DNA of 64,000 bases from assembly GCF_002895925.1 (NCBI RefSeq), contig NZ_NWUO01000001.1:462331-526330 (forward strand), read 5' to 3'. The position numbers and the translations under genes were made by a program. Shown one piece after another: positions 29,106 through 38,529 of this stretch. The DNA is from Mixta theicola (GTDB lineage Bacteria; Pseudomonadota; Gammaproteobacteria; Enterobacterales; Enterobacteriaceae). The notes below the pieces were generated by a model. It ran no database searches. It was not told the DNA's origin and worked only from the letters and a program-made list of their open reading frames with translations. Position 1 is the first letter of the stretch; every line of letters starts with the position of its first letter.

Positions 29106-29822
29106 ATGCTGAGTTTACGTTCGGTTAATCAGTTCTATGGTAAAAATCATATTCTGTGGGATGTGGATCTTGATCTGCCGCCCGGCACCTGCACCGGCAT
29201 TATCGGCCAGTCCGGCATGGGAAAAACCACGCTGGTGAACTGTATTATGGGCCTCCTGCCGGTTAACAGCGGCAGCATGATATGGCAGCAGGCTGGGTCG
29301 CCGCCGGAAAATTTGCTGATGCAGCCGACGGCGACGCGCGCCCGGTTGGGTATCGGCTACGTGCCGCAGGGACGGCAGATTTTTTCCCAGCTCAGCGTAG
29401 AAGAGAACCTGCTGATCGCCCTGCTGGCCAGCCAGCAGGATCGCCACTGCGCCATTCCGCCGCTGGTTTATGAACTGTTTCCCACGCTGTGGCCGCTACG
29501 TCATCGGCGCAGCGGCGATCTGCCGCTGGAACAGCAGCAGAACCTGGCGCTGGCCCGGGCGCTGGCGCTGCAGCCCAGGCTGCTGATTTTAGATGAGCCG
29601 ACCGAAGGGATGTCGCCGTGGCTGGAGGAAGAAACCGGTAATTTGCTGCATCGGCTGAATCATGAGTTCGGCCTGACGATCCTGTTGCTGGAACCGCGCG
29701 TTTCCGTTATTCGACGCGTGGCGGACTATTTTTTACTGCTGCATCGTGGCCGCAACGTGGCGCAGGGCCACGTTGCGGAGCTGGATGAAAAAGTGGTGGA
29801 TAAATGGCTGGCGGTAAGCTGA
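29106..29822 (+). CDS. Orphan UrtE-like ABC ATPase with degenerate signature motif
   Basis: Of the 238 residues, most resemble UrtE, the ATPase of urea/short-chain amide ABC importers: VNQFYGKNHILWDV, IGYVPQGRQIFSQLSVEENLL, YELFPTLWPLRHRRSGDL and LLILDEPTEGMSP. Walker A (GQSGMGKT, 34-41) and Walker B (D163/E164) are intact. The ABC signature, normally LSGGQQQ, reads LPLEQQQ at 139-145, and the usual LLVEQ after Walker B is LLLEPR. GGAAGGAG precedes the ATG. No urtABCD or urease genes are adjacent. It may be a decayed or repurposed ATPase. It sits between the DnaA boxes and bioD and converges on bioD. Confidence 0.75.
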   Translation: MLSLRSVNQFYGKNHILWDVDLDLPPGTCTGIIGQSGMGKTTLVNCIMGLLPVNSGSMIWQQAGSPPENLLMQPTATRARLGIGYVPQGRQIFSQLSVEENLLIALLASQQDRHCAIPPLVYELFPTLWPLRHRRSGDLPLEQQQNLALARALALQPRLLILDEPTEGMSPWLEEETGNLLHRLNHEFGLTILLLEPRVSVIRRVADYFLLLHRGRNVAQGHVAELDEKVVDKWLAVS

Positions 29823-29831
29823 AACCGCGCG

Positions 29832-30503
29832 CTACGCGGGCAAACGCAGGTATTCGCCCAGCGCGGCGCGATCGATCTGCTCCAGAAAGGGAATTTCGCC
29901 CAGCAGCGGCGCAGGCAGGCGCTGTTGCAGGGTGGCCATATATTCCTGATGCCGTCGGCCCGGCGGCTGAATATCGTTAGCGATCCAGCCCGCCAGCGGC
30001 AGACCCGCGTTGAGGATCGCCTCGGCGCTGAGCAACGCATGGTTGATACAGCCCAGTTTAATGCCCACCACCAGAATGACCGGCAGCTGCTCCTGGCGTA
30101 CCCAGTCAGCATAGGTTTGCTGCTCCGACAGGGGCGTATACCAGCCGCCTGCGCCCTCTACCAGCACCCAGTCTGCTTTTTCCCGCAGCGCCTGCAGGCC
30201 GGCGGAAAGCCGCGCGAATTCAATCGGCTGACCGGTATCGGCGCTAACGATGTGCGGCGAAGTCGGCTCCATAAACACCAACGGATTCACCTCGTCATAG
30301 CTCAGCGACAGGCTGCTGTTACGCTGCAGTGCCAGCGCATCGCCGTTGCGAATGCCGTCTGGCGTCATTTCACTGCCGGAGGCCACCGGCTTATAGCCAG
30401 CGGTACGCAAGCCCGCGCGGTTAGCGGCCTGCAACAGCGCGCTGCTGGCGACGGTTTTACCCACTTCAGTATCGGTCCCGGTCAGGAACCAGCAATTACA
30501 CAC
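29832..30503 (-). CDS. bioD: Dethiobiotin synthetase BioD
   Basis: ATP-dependent carboxylase that closes the ureido ring of dethiobiotin from DAPA. The P-loop TGTDTEVGKT is at the N-terminus; KPVASGSE, EPTSPHI and VEGAGGWYTPLS follow. I chose GTG at 30503 because it gives the E. coli N-terminal length ([11 protein letters not shown]) and a CGGAG at proper distance. A TTG two codons upstream (30509) is the alternative. It overlaps bioC by 8 bp and is the last gene of bioBFCD. Confidence 0.94.
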   Translation of the reverse strand: MCNCWFLTGTDTEVGKTVASSALLQAANRAGLRTAGYKPVASGSEMTPDGIRNGDALALQRNSSLSLSYDEVNPLVFMEPTSPHIVSADTGQPIEFARLSAGLQALREKADWVLVEGAGGWYTPLSEQQTYADWVRQEQLPVILVVGIKLGCINHALLSAEAILNAGLPLAGWIANDIQPPGRRHQEYMATLQQRLPAPLLGEIPFLEQIDRAALGEYLRLPA

Positions 30504-31254
30504 AATCAATTACTCCGGTAACCAGTTGATAAGAGAGTCGATAGCCGCGCTCATCCTGCGGCCAGTGCTGCGCCAGCTGCTGCAGGCGCTGGCGCGTCAA
30601 CAGCCCGCTGGCGCGTCCCTGATGAATATGCGTGGCGCCAATGCCTTTTAGCGACTGCAGCGCGCTGCGTACGTCGGGAAAGCGCTGCTCTACCGTTTCG
30701 CTGCTTAGCCGCAGCGCCAGGCCGTCGCCAGCCTGCCGGATAGCCGCCTCGGAAAGAAAGGTATTAACATGCTGATAGTCATCCAGCGCCTGCCAGGCGC
30801 TGCGCACCTCATGGAGCGAAGCCTCGGCCAGGGTAGAAAACAGCACCCGGCCGCCCGGCCGCGTTACCCGACACAGCTCACGCAGCCCCTGCGCCAGATC
30901 GTCGCACCACTGCATCGCCAGATTACTCCAGCTCATATCCACGCTGTGGGCGCGCAGCGGCAGCGCCTCAATATCGCCCAGCAGATAGTGGTGCGCCGTT
31001 TCATCGCGCCGCGCCTGCGCCAGCATGCCCGGCGAGAGATCGAGGGCAATCACCTGATGCCCCTGCTCCCGCCAGCGGCGGCTGAACCAGCCGGTGCCGC
31101 AGCCGGCATCCAGCACGGTTCCGGCGGATAATGCGGGCAGCAGCGCCATTAACCGCTCTCCGCTATAGCGCTGCAGCCCGGCAAAGCGGTCATAACCGCC
31201 TGCCGCGCGGCCAAACGCCTGCGCCACCGCCTGCTTATTCACTTTGTGCGTCAT
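30496..31254 (-). CDS. bioC: Malonyl-ACP O-methyltransferase BioC
   Basis: SAM-dependent methyltransferase that masks malonyl-ACP as its methyl ester, so that fatty-acid enzymes can build the pimeloyl chain. The SAM-binding motif I is [26 protein letters not shown] and [16 protein letters not shown] follow. The start at 31254 ([18 protein letters not shown]) fits E. coli BioC. It overlaps bioF by 20 bp and bioD by 8 bp. It has 252 residues. Confidence 0.95.
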   Translation of the reverse strand: MTHKVNKQAVAQAFGRAAGGYDRFAGLQRYSGERLMALLPALSAGTVLDAGCGTGWFSRRWREQGHQVIALDLSPGMLAQARRDETAHHYLLGDIEALPLRAHSVDMSWSNLAMQWCDDLAQGLRELCRVTRPGGRVLFSTLAEASLHEVRSAWQALDDYQHVNTFLSEAAIRQAGDGLALRLSSETVEQRFPDVRSALQSLKGIGATHIHQGRASGLLTRQRLQQLAQHWPQDERGYRLSYQLVTGVIDCV

Positions 31255-32389
31255 ACAGCGCCTCCAGTAGCCGATCAATATCGTCCGCCGTGTGGCGTGC
31301 GGTTAAAGTAATACGCAGCCGTGCGGTGCCCGGCGGCACGGTTGGCGGGCGAATCGCCGTAACCCAACAGCCGCGCTGGCGCAAACGGCTGGCGAGCGTC
31401 AGCGCCTGAGCGTCGTCGCCCACCAGCAGCGGCTGAATGGCGGTAGCAGAAGGCAGCAGCGTTAAGGCGCGCTGGGCAGCCCCGCTGCGGAAACGGGCAA
31501 TATTAGCGGCCAGCCGCTGACGCAGATCGTCGCCCTGCCGTACCGCGCGCAATGCTGCGCGCAGCGCTTCGGCCTGTGCCGGCGGCATCGCCGTGCTGTA
31601 GATCAGATGACGGGCAAACTGCAGCAGATAAGCAGCGGTGTCGCCATCGCACAGCAGCGCCGCGCCGCTGATGCCAAACGCTTTGCCAAAGGTGATAATC
31701 AGCAGTTCCGGCCGGACGCCCTGCTGCCAGCAGCTGCCGCGTCCCTGCTCGCCCTGCACCCCGATGCCGTGCGCATCATCCACCAGCAGCCAGCCACCCG
31801 CCTGCTGCGTCAGCTGATGCAGCGCAGCCAGCGGCGCGCTGTCGCCATCCATACTGAATACGCCTTCGGTTACCACCAGGGTTTCGCCCGCATGCGGCGC
31901 GGCCAGCAGGCGCTGCAGGCTTTCTGGCTGATTATGCGCAAATCGGCGCAGCGTGGCCGGGCTGAGGCTGGCCGCCTCCAGCAGCGAGGCGTGCGACAGT
32001 TTATCCGCCAGGATGCGGTCGCCCAGGCTTGCCAGCGCGCCGATCGCCGCCTGATTGGCGGCATAGCCGGAATTAAACAGCAGCGCGCAGGGATAGCCCA
32101 GCCAGTCGGCCAGCTCCGCTTCCAGCTCGGCGTGCGGCAACGCATAGCCGGTAACATGGCCGGACGCCCCGGCGCCTACGCCGTAGCGCTCAGCGCCCTG
32201 CTGCCAGGCCTGCACCAGGCGCGCATCGTCGCTCAGTCCGAGATAATCATTGCTGGCGAAGTTGCGGTAGCGTTTTCCGTTATGCAACAGCCAGCCCGCG
32301 CGGCACAGCGTAAGCAGGCTGCGCTGACGTAAACGCTGCTGCTGCTGACGCTCGGCCAGCGCCGTCGCGATCCGATGTTGCCAGCTCAT
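31235..32389 (-). CDS. bioF: 8-amino-7-oxononanoate synthase BioF
   Basis: PLP enzyme that condenses pimeloyl-ACP with alanine. It has 384 residues. Visible are NDYLGL near the N-terminus, [15 protein letters not shown] [39 protein letters not shown] (PLP-ring Asp/His) and the Schiff-base lysine in [14 protein letters not shown]. The ATG overlaps the bioB stop (TAATG). Confidence 0.96.
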   Translation of the reverse strand: MSWQHRIATALAERQQQQRLRQRSLLTLCRAGWLLHNGKRYRNFASNDYLGLSDDARLVQAWQQGAERYGVGAGASGHVTGYALPHAELEAELADWLGYPCALLFNSGYAANQAAIGALASLGDRILADKLSHASLLEAASLSPATLRRFAHNQPESLQRLLAAPHAGETLVVTEGVFSMDGDSAPLAALHQLTQQAGGWLLVDDAHGIGVQGEQGRGSCWQQGVRPELLIITFGKAFGISGAALLCDGDTAAYLLQFARHLIYSTAMPPAQAEALRAALRAVRQGDDLRQRLAANIARFRSGAAQRALTLLPSATAIQPLLVGDDAQALTLASRLRQRGCWVTAIRPPTVPPGTARLRITLTARHTADDIDRLLEALYDAQSE

Positions 32390-33420
32390 TATTGTGCCGC
32401 GTTGTAATAGTGCGGGGTATCGGCGTTAACCAGCTGCTGCGCCAGCGCCTGCTGCTGTTCGTTATCCCCGGCACGGGTGTGCGTATGTTCAGGATTGAGG
32501 CCCAGCTTACGGAACAGCAGCAGATCTTTATCCTCTTCCGGGTTCGGCGTGGTGAGCAGTTTGCAGCCGTAGAAAATAGAGTTGGCTCCCGCCATAAAGC
32601 ACATCGCCTGGGTCTGCTCGCTCATCTGCTCGCGCCCGGCGGAGAGACGCACGTGCGAGCGCGGCATCATAATGCGCGCAACGGCGATGGTGCGGATAAA
32701 ATCAAACGGATCGACATCCTCGTTATCCGCCAGCGGCGTTCCTTTGACCTTAACCAGCATATTGATCGGCACGCTTTCCGGCGGCGTCGGCAGGTTAGCC
32801 AGCTGTACCAGCAGCGCGGCGCGATCCTTCACCTCTTCGCCCAGCCCGACGATGCCGCCGGAGCAGACTTTAATCCCCGCCTCGCGCACTTTTTCCAGCG
32901 TATCCAGCCGCTCCTGATAGGTGCGGGTGGTGATGATATTGCCGTAGAACTCCGGCGAGGTATCAAGGTTATGGTTGTAAAAATCGAGCCCGGCCGTGCC
33001 CAGCCGCTGTGCCTGCTCATCGTTAAGCGTGCCCAGCGTCATGCAGGTTTCAAGGCCCATCGCCTTCACGCCCTGCACCATTTTTTCAAGGTAAGGCATA
33101 TCGCGATCGTTGGGGTTTTTCCATGCCGCGCCCATGCAGAAACGGGAGGAGCCCGCCGCCTTCGCCTTACGCGCCGAGGCCAGCACCTCTTCCACTTCCA
33201 TCAGGCGCTCCGCTTCCAGCCCGGTTTTATAACGGGCGCTTTGCGGGCAGTATTTACAGTCTTCCGGGCAGGCGCCGGTTTTGATCGATAAAAGCGTACT
33301 TACCTGTACCTGACGCGGATCGAAATGCTGCCGATGTACCTGCTGCGCTTCAAACATTAATTCGAGGAAAGGCTTATTAAACAGGGCCTGAGCCTGTGCC
33401 AGCGTCCAACGCATTGACAT
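32389..33420 (-). CDS. bioB: Biotin synthase BioB
   Basis: Radical-SAM enzyme that inserts sulfur into dethiobiotin. It has the CxxxCxxC cluster motif in [14 protein letters not shown] and the second-cluster residues within [14 protein letters not shown] and RLSAGREQM. It has 343 residues. The start at 33420 (MSMRWTLAQ) has GGAG 6 nt upstream. It is the first gene of bioBFCD, reading away from the shared BirA operator. Confidence 0.97.
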   Translation of the reverse strand: MSMRWTLAQAQALFNKPFLELMFEAQQVHRQHFDPRQVQVSTLLSIKTGACPEDCKYCPQSARYKTGLEAERLMEVEEVLASARKAKAAGSSRFCMGAAWKNPNDRDMPYLEKMVQGVKAMGLETCMTLGTLNDEQAQRLGTAGLDFYNHNLDTSPEFYGNIITTRTYQERLDTLEKVREAGIKVCSGGIVGLGEEVKDRAALLVQLANLPTPPESVPINMLVKVKGTPLADNEDVDPFDFIRTIAVARIMMPRSHVRLSAGREQMSEQTQAMCFMAGANSIFYGCKLLTTPNPEEDKDLLLFRKLGLNPEHTHTRAGDNEQQQALAQQLVNADTPHYYNAAQ

Positions 33421-33466
33421 TGCTTACTCCAGAAAGGGTCGTTTTTATCATGTCATCTGATGTAGA

Positions 33467-33501
33467 CTTGTAAACTAAATCTTTTTATTTTGGTTTACAA
33501 G
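33467..33501. promoter_or_regulatory. BirA biotin operator (bioO) between bioB and bioA
   Basis: A perfect 9-bp inverted repeat CTTGTAAAC (33467-33475) / GTTTACAAG (33493-33501) with a 17-bp spacer matches the E. coli bioO. It overlaps the divergent promoters, so biotinyl-AMP-bound BirA would repress bioA and bioBFCD together. The right arm ends 5 bp before the bioA ATG. Confidence 0.95.
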
Positions 33502-33506
33502 TGATC

Positions 33507-34799
33507 ATGACTTCTGACGATCTCGCCTTCGACCGCGACCATATCTGGCACCCTTACACTTCCATGAGCGAACCGCTGCCCTGCTATCCGGTAGTGGGCG
33601 CGCAGGGGGTACATTTGCAGCTGGCCGATGGCCGTCAGTTGGTGGACGGCATGTCCTCGTGGTGGGCGGCGATCCATGGTTATAACCATCCTCGCCTGAA
33701 TCAGGCGCTGCAAAATCAGCTCGCGCAAATGTCACACGTCATGTTCGGCGGTATTACGCATCCCTCCGCCGTGGCGCTCTGTCGTCGTCTGGTGGCGATG
33801 ACGCCCGCGCCGCTGGAATGCGTATTTCTGGCGGACTCCGGCTCGGTGGCAGTAGAAGTGGCGATGAAAATGGCGCTGCAGTACTGGCAGGCTCGCGGTG
33901 AGAAGCGGCAGCGCTTTCTGACCCTGCGCCGCGGCTATCATGGCGATACGTTCTCCGCGATGTCGGTCTGCGATCCTGACAATTCGATGCATAGCCTGTG
34001 GCAGGGTTATCTGCCGACGCATCTGTTCGCGCCAGCGCCGCAGTGCCGCTTTGATGATGAGTGGGACGAGCAGGATATTGCCGAATTTACCGCCCGGATA
34101 GCCGCACATGCCGACAGCATCGCCGCCGTGATCCTCGAACCTGTCGTGCAGGGCGCAGGCGGGATGCGTTTTTATCATCCGCGTTATCTGCAGCAGGTGC
34201 GTGAACTGTGCGATCGTCATCAGGTACTGCTGATTGCCGATGAGATCGCTACCGGTTTTGGCCGCACCGGCAAGCTGTTCGCCTGTGACCATGCCGGTAT
34301 CGCCCCCGATATTCTCTGCCTGGGGAAAGCGCTTACCGGCGGCACCATGACGCTTTCCGCCACCCTGACTACGCGCGCGGTGGCGAATACCATCAGCAAC
34401 GGCGCGGCGGGCTGCTTTATGCATGGGCCCACCTTTATGGGTAATCCGCTGGCCTGCGCCGTTGCCGATGCCAGTCTGGCGCTGCTGCAGGAAGGAAACT
34501 GGCAGGCGCAGGTTACGGCTATAGAACAGCAGCTGCGTACGGCGCTGCTGCCGCTGGCGGCCCATCCGCAGGTGGCGGATGTGCGCGTACTGGGCGCTAT
34601 CGGCGTGATCGAAAGCCGCCAGCCGGTCAATATGGCGGCTATTCAGCGCTTCTTCATTGAGCGCGGCGTTTGGATCCGCCCCTTTGGCAAGCTGATTTAT
34701 CTGATGCCGCCCTATGTGATTACGCCGGCGCAGCTGAGCCAGCTAACCGAAGCGATTAAGGCGGCGTTGGATCAGGCCGATCTGTTTCTGCCGGGCTAA
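33507..34799 (+). CDS. bioA: Adenosylmethionine-8-amino-7-oxononanoate aminotransferase BioA
   Basis: Class III PLP aminotransferase that uses SAM as amino donor to make DAPA. I chose ATG 33507 ([20 protein letters not shown]) because it matches E. coli; GTG at 33501 is an in-frame alternative inside bioO. Motifs are [52 protein letters not shown] and the PLP lysine in CLGKALTGG. It has 430 residues. No strong Shine-Dalgarno is visible, because the operator fills that space. Confidence 0.96.
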   Translation: MTSDDLAFDRDHIWHPYTSMSEPLPCYPVVGAQGVHLQLADGRQLVDGMSSWWAAIHGYNHPRLNQALQNQLAQMSHVMFGGITHPSAVALCRRLVAMTPAPLECVFLADSGSVAVEVAMKMALQYWQARGEKRQRFLTLRRGYHGDTFSAMSVCDPDNSMHSLWQGYLPTHLFAPAPQCRFDDEWDEQDIAEFTARIAAHADSIAAVILEPVVQGAGGMRFYHPRYLQQVRELCDRHQVLLIADEIATGFGRTGKLFACDHAGIAPDILCLGKALTGGTMTLSATLTTRAVANTISNGAAGCFMHGPTFMGNPLACAVADASLALLQEGNWQAQVTAIEQQLRTALLPLAAHPQVADVRVLGAIGVIESRQPVNMAAIQRFFIERGVWIRPFGKLIYLMPPYVITPAQLSQLTEAIKAALDQADLFLPG

Positions 34800-34874
34800 T
34801 GCCGCCTTGCCGTCGGGCGCGGGAGCGCGTGATAAACTACGCTTTGAACATCCTCATCAGCTAAGGAACGATTA

Positions 34875-35927
34875 ATGTCACAGCAAAAAGAGCGTAATCG
34901 TCGCGTAATCCTGGCCTCGCGCCCACACGGCGCACCGACTACCGCAAACTTTCGTCTCGATACGCAGCCGGTTCCCTCGCCCGGCGAAGGGGAAATGCTT
35001 CTGCGGACGGTTTATCTCTCACTTGACCCTTATATGCGCGGTCGCATGAGCGATGCACCTTCCTACGTTGAGCCTTTTGCCGTAGAGGATGTACTGGGCG
35101 GCGGCACGGTGGCGATTGTTGAACAGTCACGCCATCCCGACTATCAGCAGGGCGACTGGGTCGTCAGCCAGAGCGGCTGGCAGGATTACGCGCTGTCGGA
35201 CGGTAGTGGGCTGTTTAAACTGCAGGGAACGGCGTTAAAGCATCCTTCGTGGGCATTAAGCCTGCTGGGAATGACCGGCTTTACCGCCTATATGGGGCTG
35301 CTGGATATTGGTAATCCGCAGCCGGGAGAAACCCTGGTGGTGGCCGCCGCAACCGGCGCCGTTGGCTCGGTGGTGGGTCAAATCGCGAAGCTAAAAGGAT
35401 GCCGCGCGATCGGCATCGCCGGTGGCGAAGAAAAATGCCGCTACGCTATTGAAAAACTGGGCTTCGACCACTGCGTCGATCACCGCCGCGACGATCTGGC
35501 GCAGCAGCTGAAGCAGCACTGCCCTGACGGTATCGACATCTATTTTGAAAGCGTCGGCGGTAAAGTATTCAACGCGGTGCTGCCGCTGATGAACAGCAAA
35601 GGACGCATCCCGCTGTGCGGCCTGATTGCCGACTATAACAGCGCCGACCTGCCGCAGGGGCAGGATCACTTACCGCTGTTCCAGAGCGCGATTCTGCGTA
35701 AACGCCTGCGCGTGCAGGGCTTTATTATCAATCAGGATTACGGCGATCGCTTTGCGGAGTTTTTCCAACAGATGAGCCAGTGGGTGGCGGAGGATCGTCT
35801 GGTATTCCGAGAACATATCGTTGATGAACTGGAAAACGCGCCGGAAGCCTTTATCGGTATGCTGGAGGGAAAAAACTTCGGCAAGCTGGTTATCCGGGTC
35901 GCAGCAGATCAACCGGGAGAGCAGTAA
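34875..35927 (+). CDS. CurA-like NADP-dependent oxidoreductase (MDR family)
   Basis: Zinc-free medium-chain reductase of 350 residues, closely related to E. coli CurA (curcumin / 2-alkenal reductase). Motifs are NRRVILASRPHGAP, LRTVYLSLDPYMRGRMSD, GMTGFTAYMGLLDIG and the nucleotide-binding VAAATGAVGSVVGQIAKLKG. It probably reduces reactive enals or quinones. The stop overlaps the next gene by 1 nt (TAATG), so the pair is co-translated. Because paralogues exist, I give no symbol. Confidence 0.88.
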   Translation: MSQQKERNRRVILASRPHGAPTTANFRLDTQPVPSPGEGEMLLRTVYLSLDPYMRGRMSDAPSYVEPFAVEDVLGGGTVAIVEQSRHPDYQQGDWVVSQSGWQDYALSDGSGLFKLQGTALKHPSWALSLLGMTGFTAYMGLLDIGNPQPGETLVVAAATGAVGSVVGQIAKLKGCRAIGIAGGEEKCRYAIEKLGFDHCVDHRRDDLAQQLKQHCPDGIDIYFESVGGKVFNAVLPLMNSKGRIPLCGLIADYNSADLPQGQDHLPLFQSAILRKRLRVQGFIINQDYGDRFAEFFQQMSQWVAEDRLVFREHIVDELENAPEAFIGMLEGKNFGKLVIRVAADQPGEQ

Positions 35928-36607
35928 TGAAAATTTTAATGGTATTAACATCCCACGATCGGCTGGGTGAAACCGGCAAAAAAACCGGCTTCTGGCTGGA
36001 AGAATTTGCCGCGCCTTATTACATTTTCAAGGATGCCGGCATCAGCGTGGTGCTCGCCTCACCGCAGGGCGGGCAGCCGCCGCTCGATCCGAAAAGCGAT
36101 GAGCCCGATGCCCAAACGCACGATACCGAACGCTTTCGCCATGATATTGCCGCTCAGCAGGCGCTGGCGAATACGCAACGTCTTGAAACCATTGATGGCA
36201 GCAAGTTCGACGCGGTATTTTATCCCGGCGGCCACGGCCCGCTATGGGATTTGGCCGAGGATAAGCACAGTATCGCGCTGATTGAAAATTTGTTTGCCAA
36301 CGGTAAGCCGGTTGCTGCCGTTTGCCACGCGCCCGGCGTATTACGCCATGTGAAGAAACCAGACGGTACGCCGCTGGTGGCTGGTAAGCGCGTCACCGGC
36401 TTTACCAACAGCGAAGAACAGGCGGTCGGGCTGACGAATATTGTGCCTTTCCTGGTGGAGGATGAACTGAAGAAACAGGGTGGCCTGTTTGAACGCACCC
36501 AGGACTGGGGCGTCTGGACGGTAACCGATGGTCATCTGATCACCGGCCAGAACCCCGCCTCTTCGACCGCCACCGCAGAAGATTTACTGAAACTGTTGCA
36601 TCAATAA
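35927..36607 (+). CDS. DJ-1/PfpI-superfamily protein (Hsp31-like GATase1)
   Basis: Cytoplasmic protein of 226 residues in the Hsp31/DJ-1 group. The nucleophile elbow is AAVCHAPG with Cys and adjacent His. FYPGGHGPLWDLAED and GFTNSEEQAVGLTNIVPFLVEDEL are typical of the YDR533C/Hsp31-like subfamily. These proteins are reported as glutathione-independent glyoxalases or protein-repair enzymes. Coupling to the CurA-like reductase suggests shared detoxification of reactive carbonyls. This is inference. Confidence 0.87.
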   Translation: MKILMVLTSHDRLGETGKKTGFWLEEFAAPYYIFKDAGISVVLASPQGGQPPLDPKSDEPDAQTHDTERFRHDIAAQQALANTQRLETIDGSKFDAVFYPGGHGPLWDLAEDKHSIALIENLFANGKPVAAVCHAPGVLRHVKKPDGTPLVAGKRVTGFTNSEEQAVGLTNIVPFLVEDELKKQGGLFERTQDWGVWTVTDGHLITGQNPASSTATAEDLLKLLHQ

Positions 36608-36619
36608 AAAGGAGAGGCA

Positions 36620-37096
36620 ATGAGGGTTTACAGTCATAACTTTAACGACGGCGAGAAGATGCCGGAGCGCCATGTGTTTAACGGCATGGGTTATCAGGGC
36701 GATAATATTTCACCGCATCTTGCCTGGGATGAGGTGCCGGCAGGCGCTAAAAGCTTTGTGGTGACCTGCTACGATCCCGATGCGCCAACCGGTTCCGGCT
36801 GGTGGCACTGGGTGGTAGCGAATATTCCCACGAACGTGACGGTGCTGCCGCAGGGCGCGGGCTCCGGCCAGGCTTCTCTGCCTGAAGAGGCGATTCAGAC
36901 ACGTACCGATTTTGGTAAAGCGGGCTACGGCGGTGCGGCCCCGCCGCAGGGCGAGAGTCACCGCTATATCTTTACCGTACATGCGCTGGACGTGGATAAA
37001 ATCGACGTTGACGAAAACGCCAGCGGCGCGATGGTGGGCTTTAACGTCCATTTCCATCGTCTCGCCAGCGCCTCGATCACCGTGCTGTACAGCTAA
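36620..37096 (+). CDS. ybhB: YbhB, PEBP/RKIP-family protein
   Basis: Phosphatidylethanolamine-binding-protein family member of 158 residues. The ligand-pocket motifs are CYDPDAPTGSGWWHWVVANIP and HRYIFTVHALD, and the C-terminus is NVHFHRLASASITVLY. E. coli YbhB is next to bioA, and only the CurA-like and DJ-1-like genes intervene here. GGAGAGG lies 5 nt upstream. Its physiological role is unknown. Confidence 0.93.
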   Translation: MRVYSHNFNDGEKMPERHVFNGMGYQGDNISPHLAWDEVPAGAKSFVVTCYDPDAPTGSGWWHWVVANIPTNVTVLPQGAGSGQASLPEEAIQTRTDFGKAGYGGAAPPQGESHRYIFTVHALDVDKIDVDENASGAMVGFNVHFHRLASASITVLYS

Positions 37097-37132
37097 TCCT
37101 CAGCGGGGCGCTACTGCGCCCCGTCGCGTATC

Positions 37133-37156
37133 GCCCGTATTGCTGCGGGCTTTTTT
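37133..37156 (+). terminator. Terminator after ybhB
   Basis: The stem GCCCGTA (37133-37139) / TGCGGGC (37144-37150, one G-T pair) is followed by six T residues. A second perfect hairpin GGGGCGC/GCGCCCC (37105-37122) lies just before it. Confidence 0.8.
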
Positions 37157-37586
37157 AATCACGCATCGCCTGTGCATTCAAATCGATACGCGGCATGACC
37201 GCAACTGAGCCGTTATAAAAGAACGCTGAGTTTGAAAAGGAATAAATTTTTCCTGTTAACCTGACCATAATATGCTGGCCGATAGCTGTGACCGTTGCAT
37301 TATTTGTGTTAGTCGTCAGGAATGGTGCCGATTTCTGCAGAACAGGTAACGGGTCCTCTAATTCCCTGTTCAGGTAATATCTGTATACATCATTATCCGT
37401 CGCGCCCGCATTATTATATTGGGTGATATAAAGCCAGACCCCATCGGATAATTCTTTCTTGCTGTACAGGCTGTCATCATAGGGTCCGACATCTGAGCGC
37501 CATAATAGCCCGCCAATAATTACCACCAGCAACAGAAATAAAGTAAAAATACGATGCGCCCATTTAATAACCGTGTTGGTTTGCAT
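37155..37586 (-). CDS. Small membrane-anchored protein, unknown function
   Basis: Not recognised. From the start at 37586 (MQTNTVIKWAHR; AAGGGAT upstream) it has 143 residues. One N-terminal membrane helix (about 12-30, FTLFLLLVVIIGGLLW) is followed by a soluble domain of about 110 residues, predicted to be periplasmic. That domain contains SDGVWLYITQYNNAGATDNDVYRYYLN and ends with NGSVAVMPRIDLN. A much longer upstream frame runs antisense-like through the phosphatase gene and is rejected. It lies about 65 bp downstream of the acid phosphatase gene and may share its transcript. Confidence 0.7.
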   Translation of the reverse strand: MQTNTVIKWAHRIFTLFLLLVVIIGGLLWRSDVGPYDDSLYSKKELSDGVWLYITQYNNAGATDNDVYRYYLNRELEDPLPVLQKSAPFLTTNTNNATVTAIGQHIMVRLTGKIYSFSNSAFFYNGSVAVMPRIDLNAQAMRD

Positions 37587-37650
37587 AATCGATCCCTTGT
37601 TGTATCCAATACGGGTCTTTGGGATGATGTCGTGTGCCCGGCGGGGCGTG

Positions 37651-38391
37651 CTACTGCGCCCCGCCTGCTGCCAGGCGGGTGAATTCCGCCTTCGCTTTCT
37701 CCATCTGCTGATTAAATTCCGCTTTGGCATGCAGCCTTGCCACCACCGCGGCGGCCATAATGCGCGCCGCATCAATATCGCTTTGCCAGTGATAACCGCA
37801 AATTACCCGACTTTCGCCAATCTCCAGCCCGCGCCGCAGAATTTCCTGCTGACGCGCCGGATTGATCTCCGCCAGCACCAGCGCTAAGGCCCAGCCAATT
37901 GTGGTATGGCCTGAAGGATAAGACCCCTCGCCCGCCAGCGTTTTTTCATCCTCCTGCCGACAGGTGGGCACGCCGTAGAAAGAGAAAGGCCGGATACGCT
38001 GATAATGTTTTTTCGCACTGGCGGTGGCCCAGGTTCCCGCATCCTCTTTCATGGTAACGATCAGACGATAGATTTCAGGCGCCTGTTCTTTACTCAGCGG
38101 ATAACCAAAGGCCTGCGCAAACAGCAGCGGAATATTTTCCGCTTTAACATTGGCGTCCTGCCAGGCCAGCCTGCCGCGCGGCGTTCTCCGCTGCGCCACG
38201 CCCCAGTCATACATCGCTTTATCTCGCAGGAAATCAACGCTGTCATAGGCTGGCGGCAGCGGCAGAATAGCCAGGCTGTCCGGGGCTTCCTGGGCGGTTA
38301 AATAGTGTGGAACATTTTCTGCGTTGGCGCCGGTAGAAAATAGCAGGCTGATAAGCAGTAGCGGTGAACCGGCTTTGCGTAAAGTGATCAT
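37651..38391 (-). CDS. Class A nonspecific acid phosphatase (PhoN/PhoC type)
   Basis: Periplasmic phosphomonoesterase of the PAP2 superfamily, 246 residues. The signal peptide is MITLRKAGSPLLLISLLFSTGANA. The phosphatase signature is complete: KKHYQRIRPF (KX6RP), SYPSGHT (PSGH) and SRVICGYHWQSD (SRX5HX3D). DFLRDKAMYDWG fits class A enzymes. It would release phosphate from organic esters. Confidence 0.9.
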   Translation of the reverse strand: MITLRKAGSPLLLISLLFSTGANAENVPHYLTAQEAPDSLAILPLPPAYDSVDFLRDKAMYDWGVAQRRTPRGRLAWQDANVKAENIPLLFAQAFGYPLSKEQAPEIYRLIVTMKEDAGTWATASAKKHYQRIRPFSFYGVPTCRQEDEKTLAGEGSYPSGHTTIGWALALVLAEINPARQQEILRRGLEIGESRVICGYHWQSDIDAARIMAAAVVARLHAKAEFNQQMEKAKAEFTRLAAGGAQ

Positions 38392-38529
38392 TATAGCTTC
38401 CTTGTTGATTAATCTCCGTCGCTAACACAACGCGCCGGGAAAATAAAAACAACATTGAAAGCGCAATAGATTGATCTAAAGGGGTTTAAATTGCCGCAGC
38501 GCAGCCGAAACTGCGATGCGGCTCAAGAT

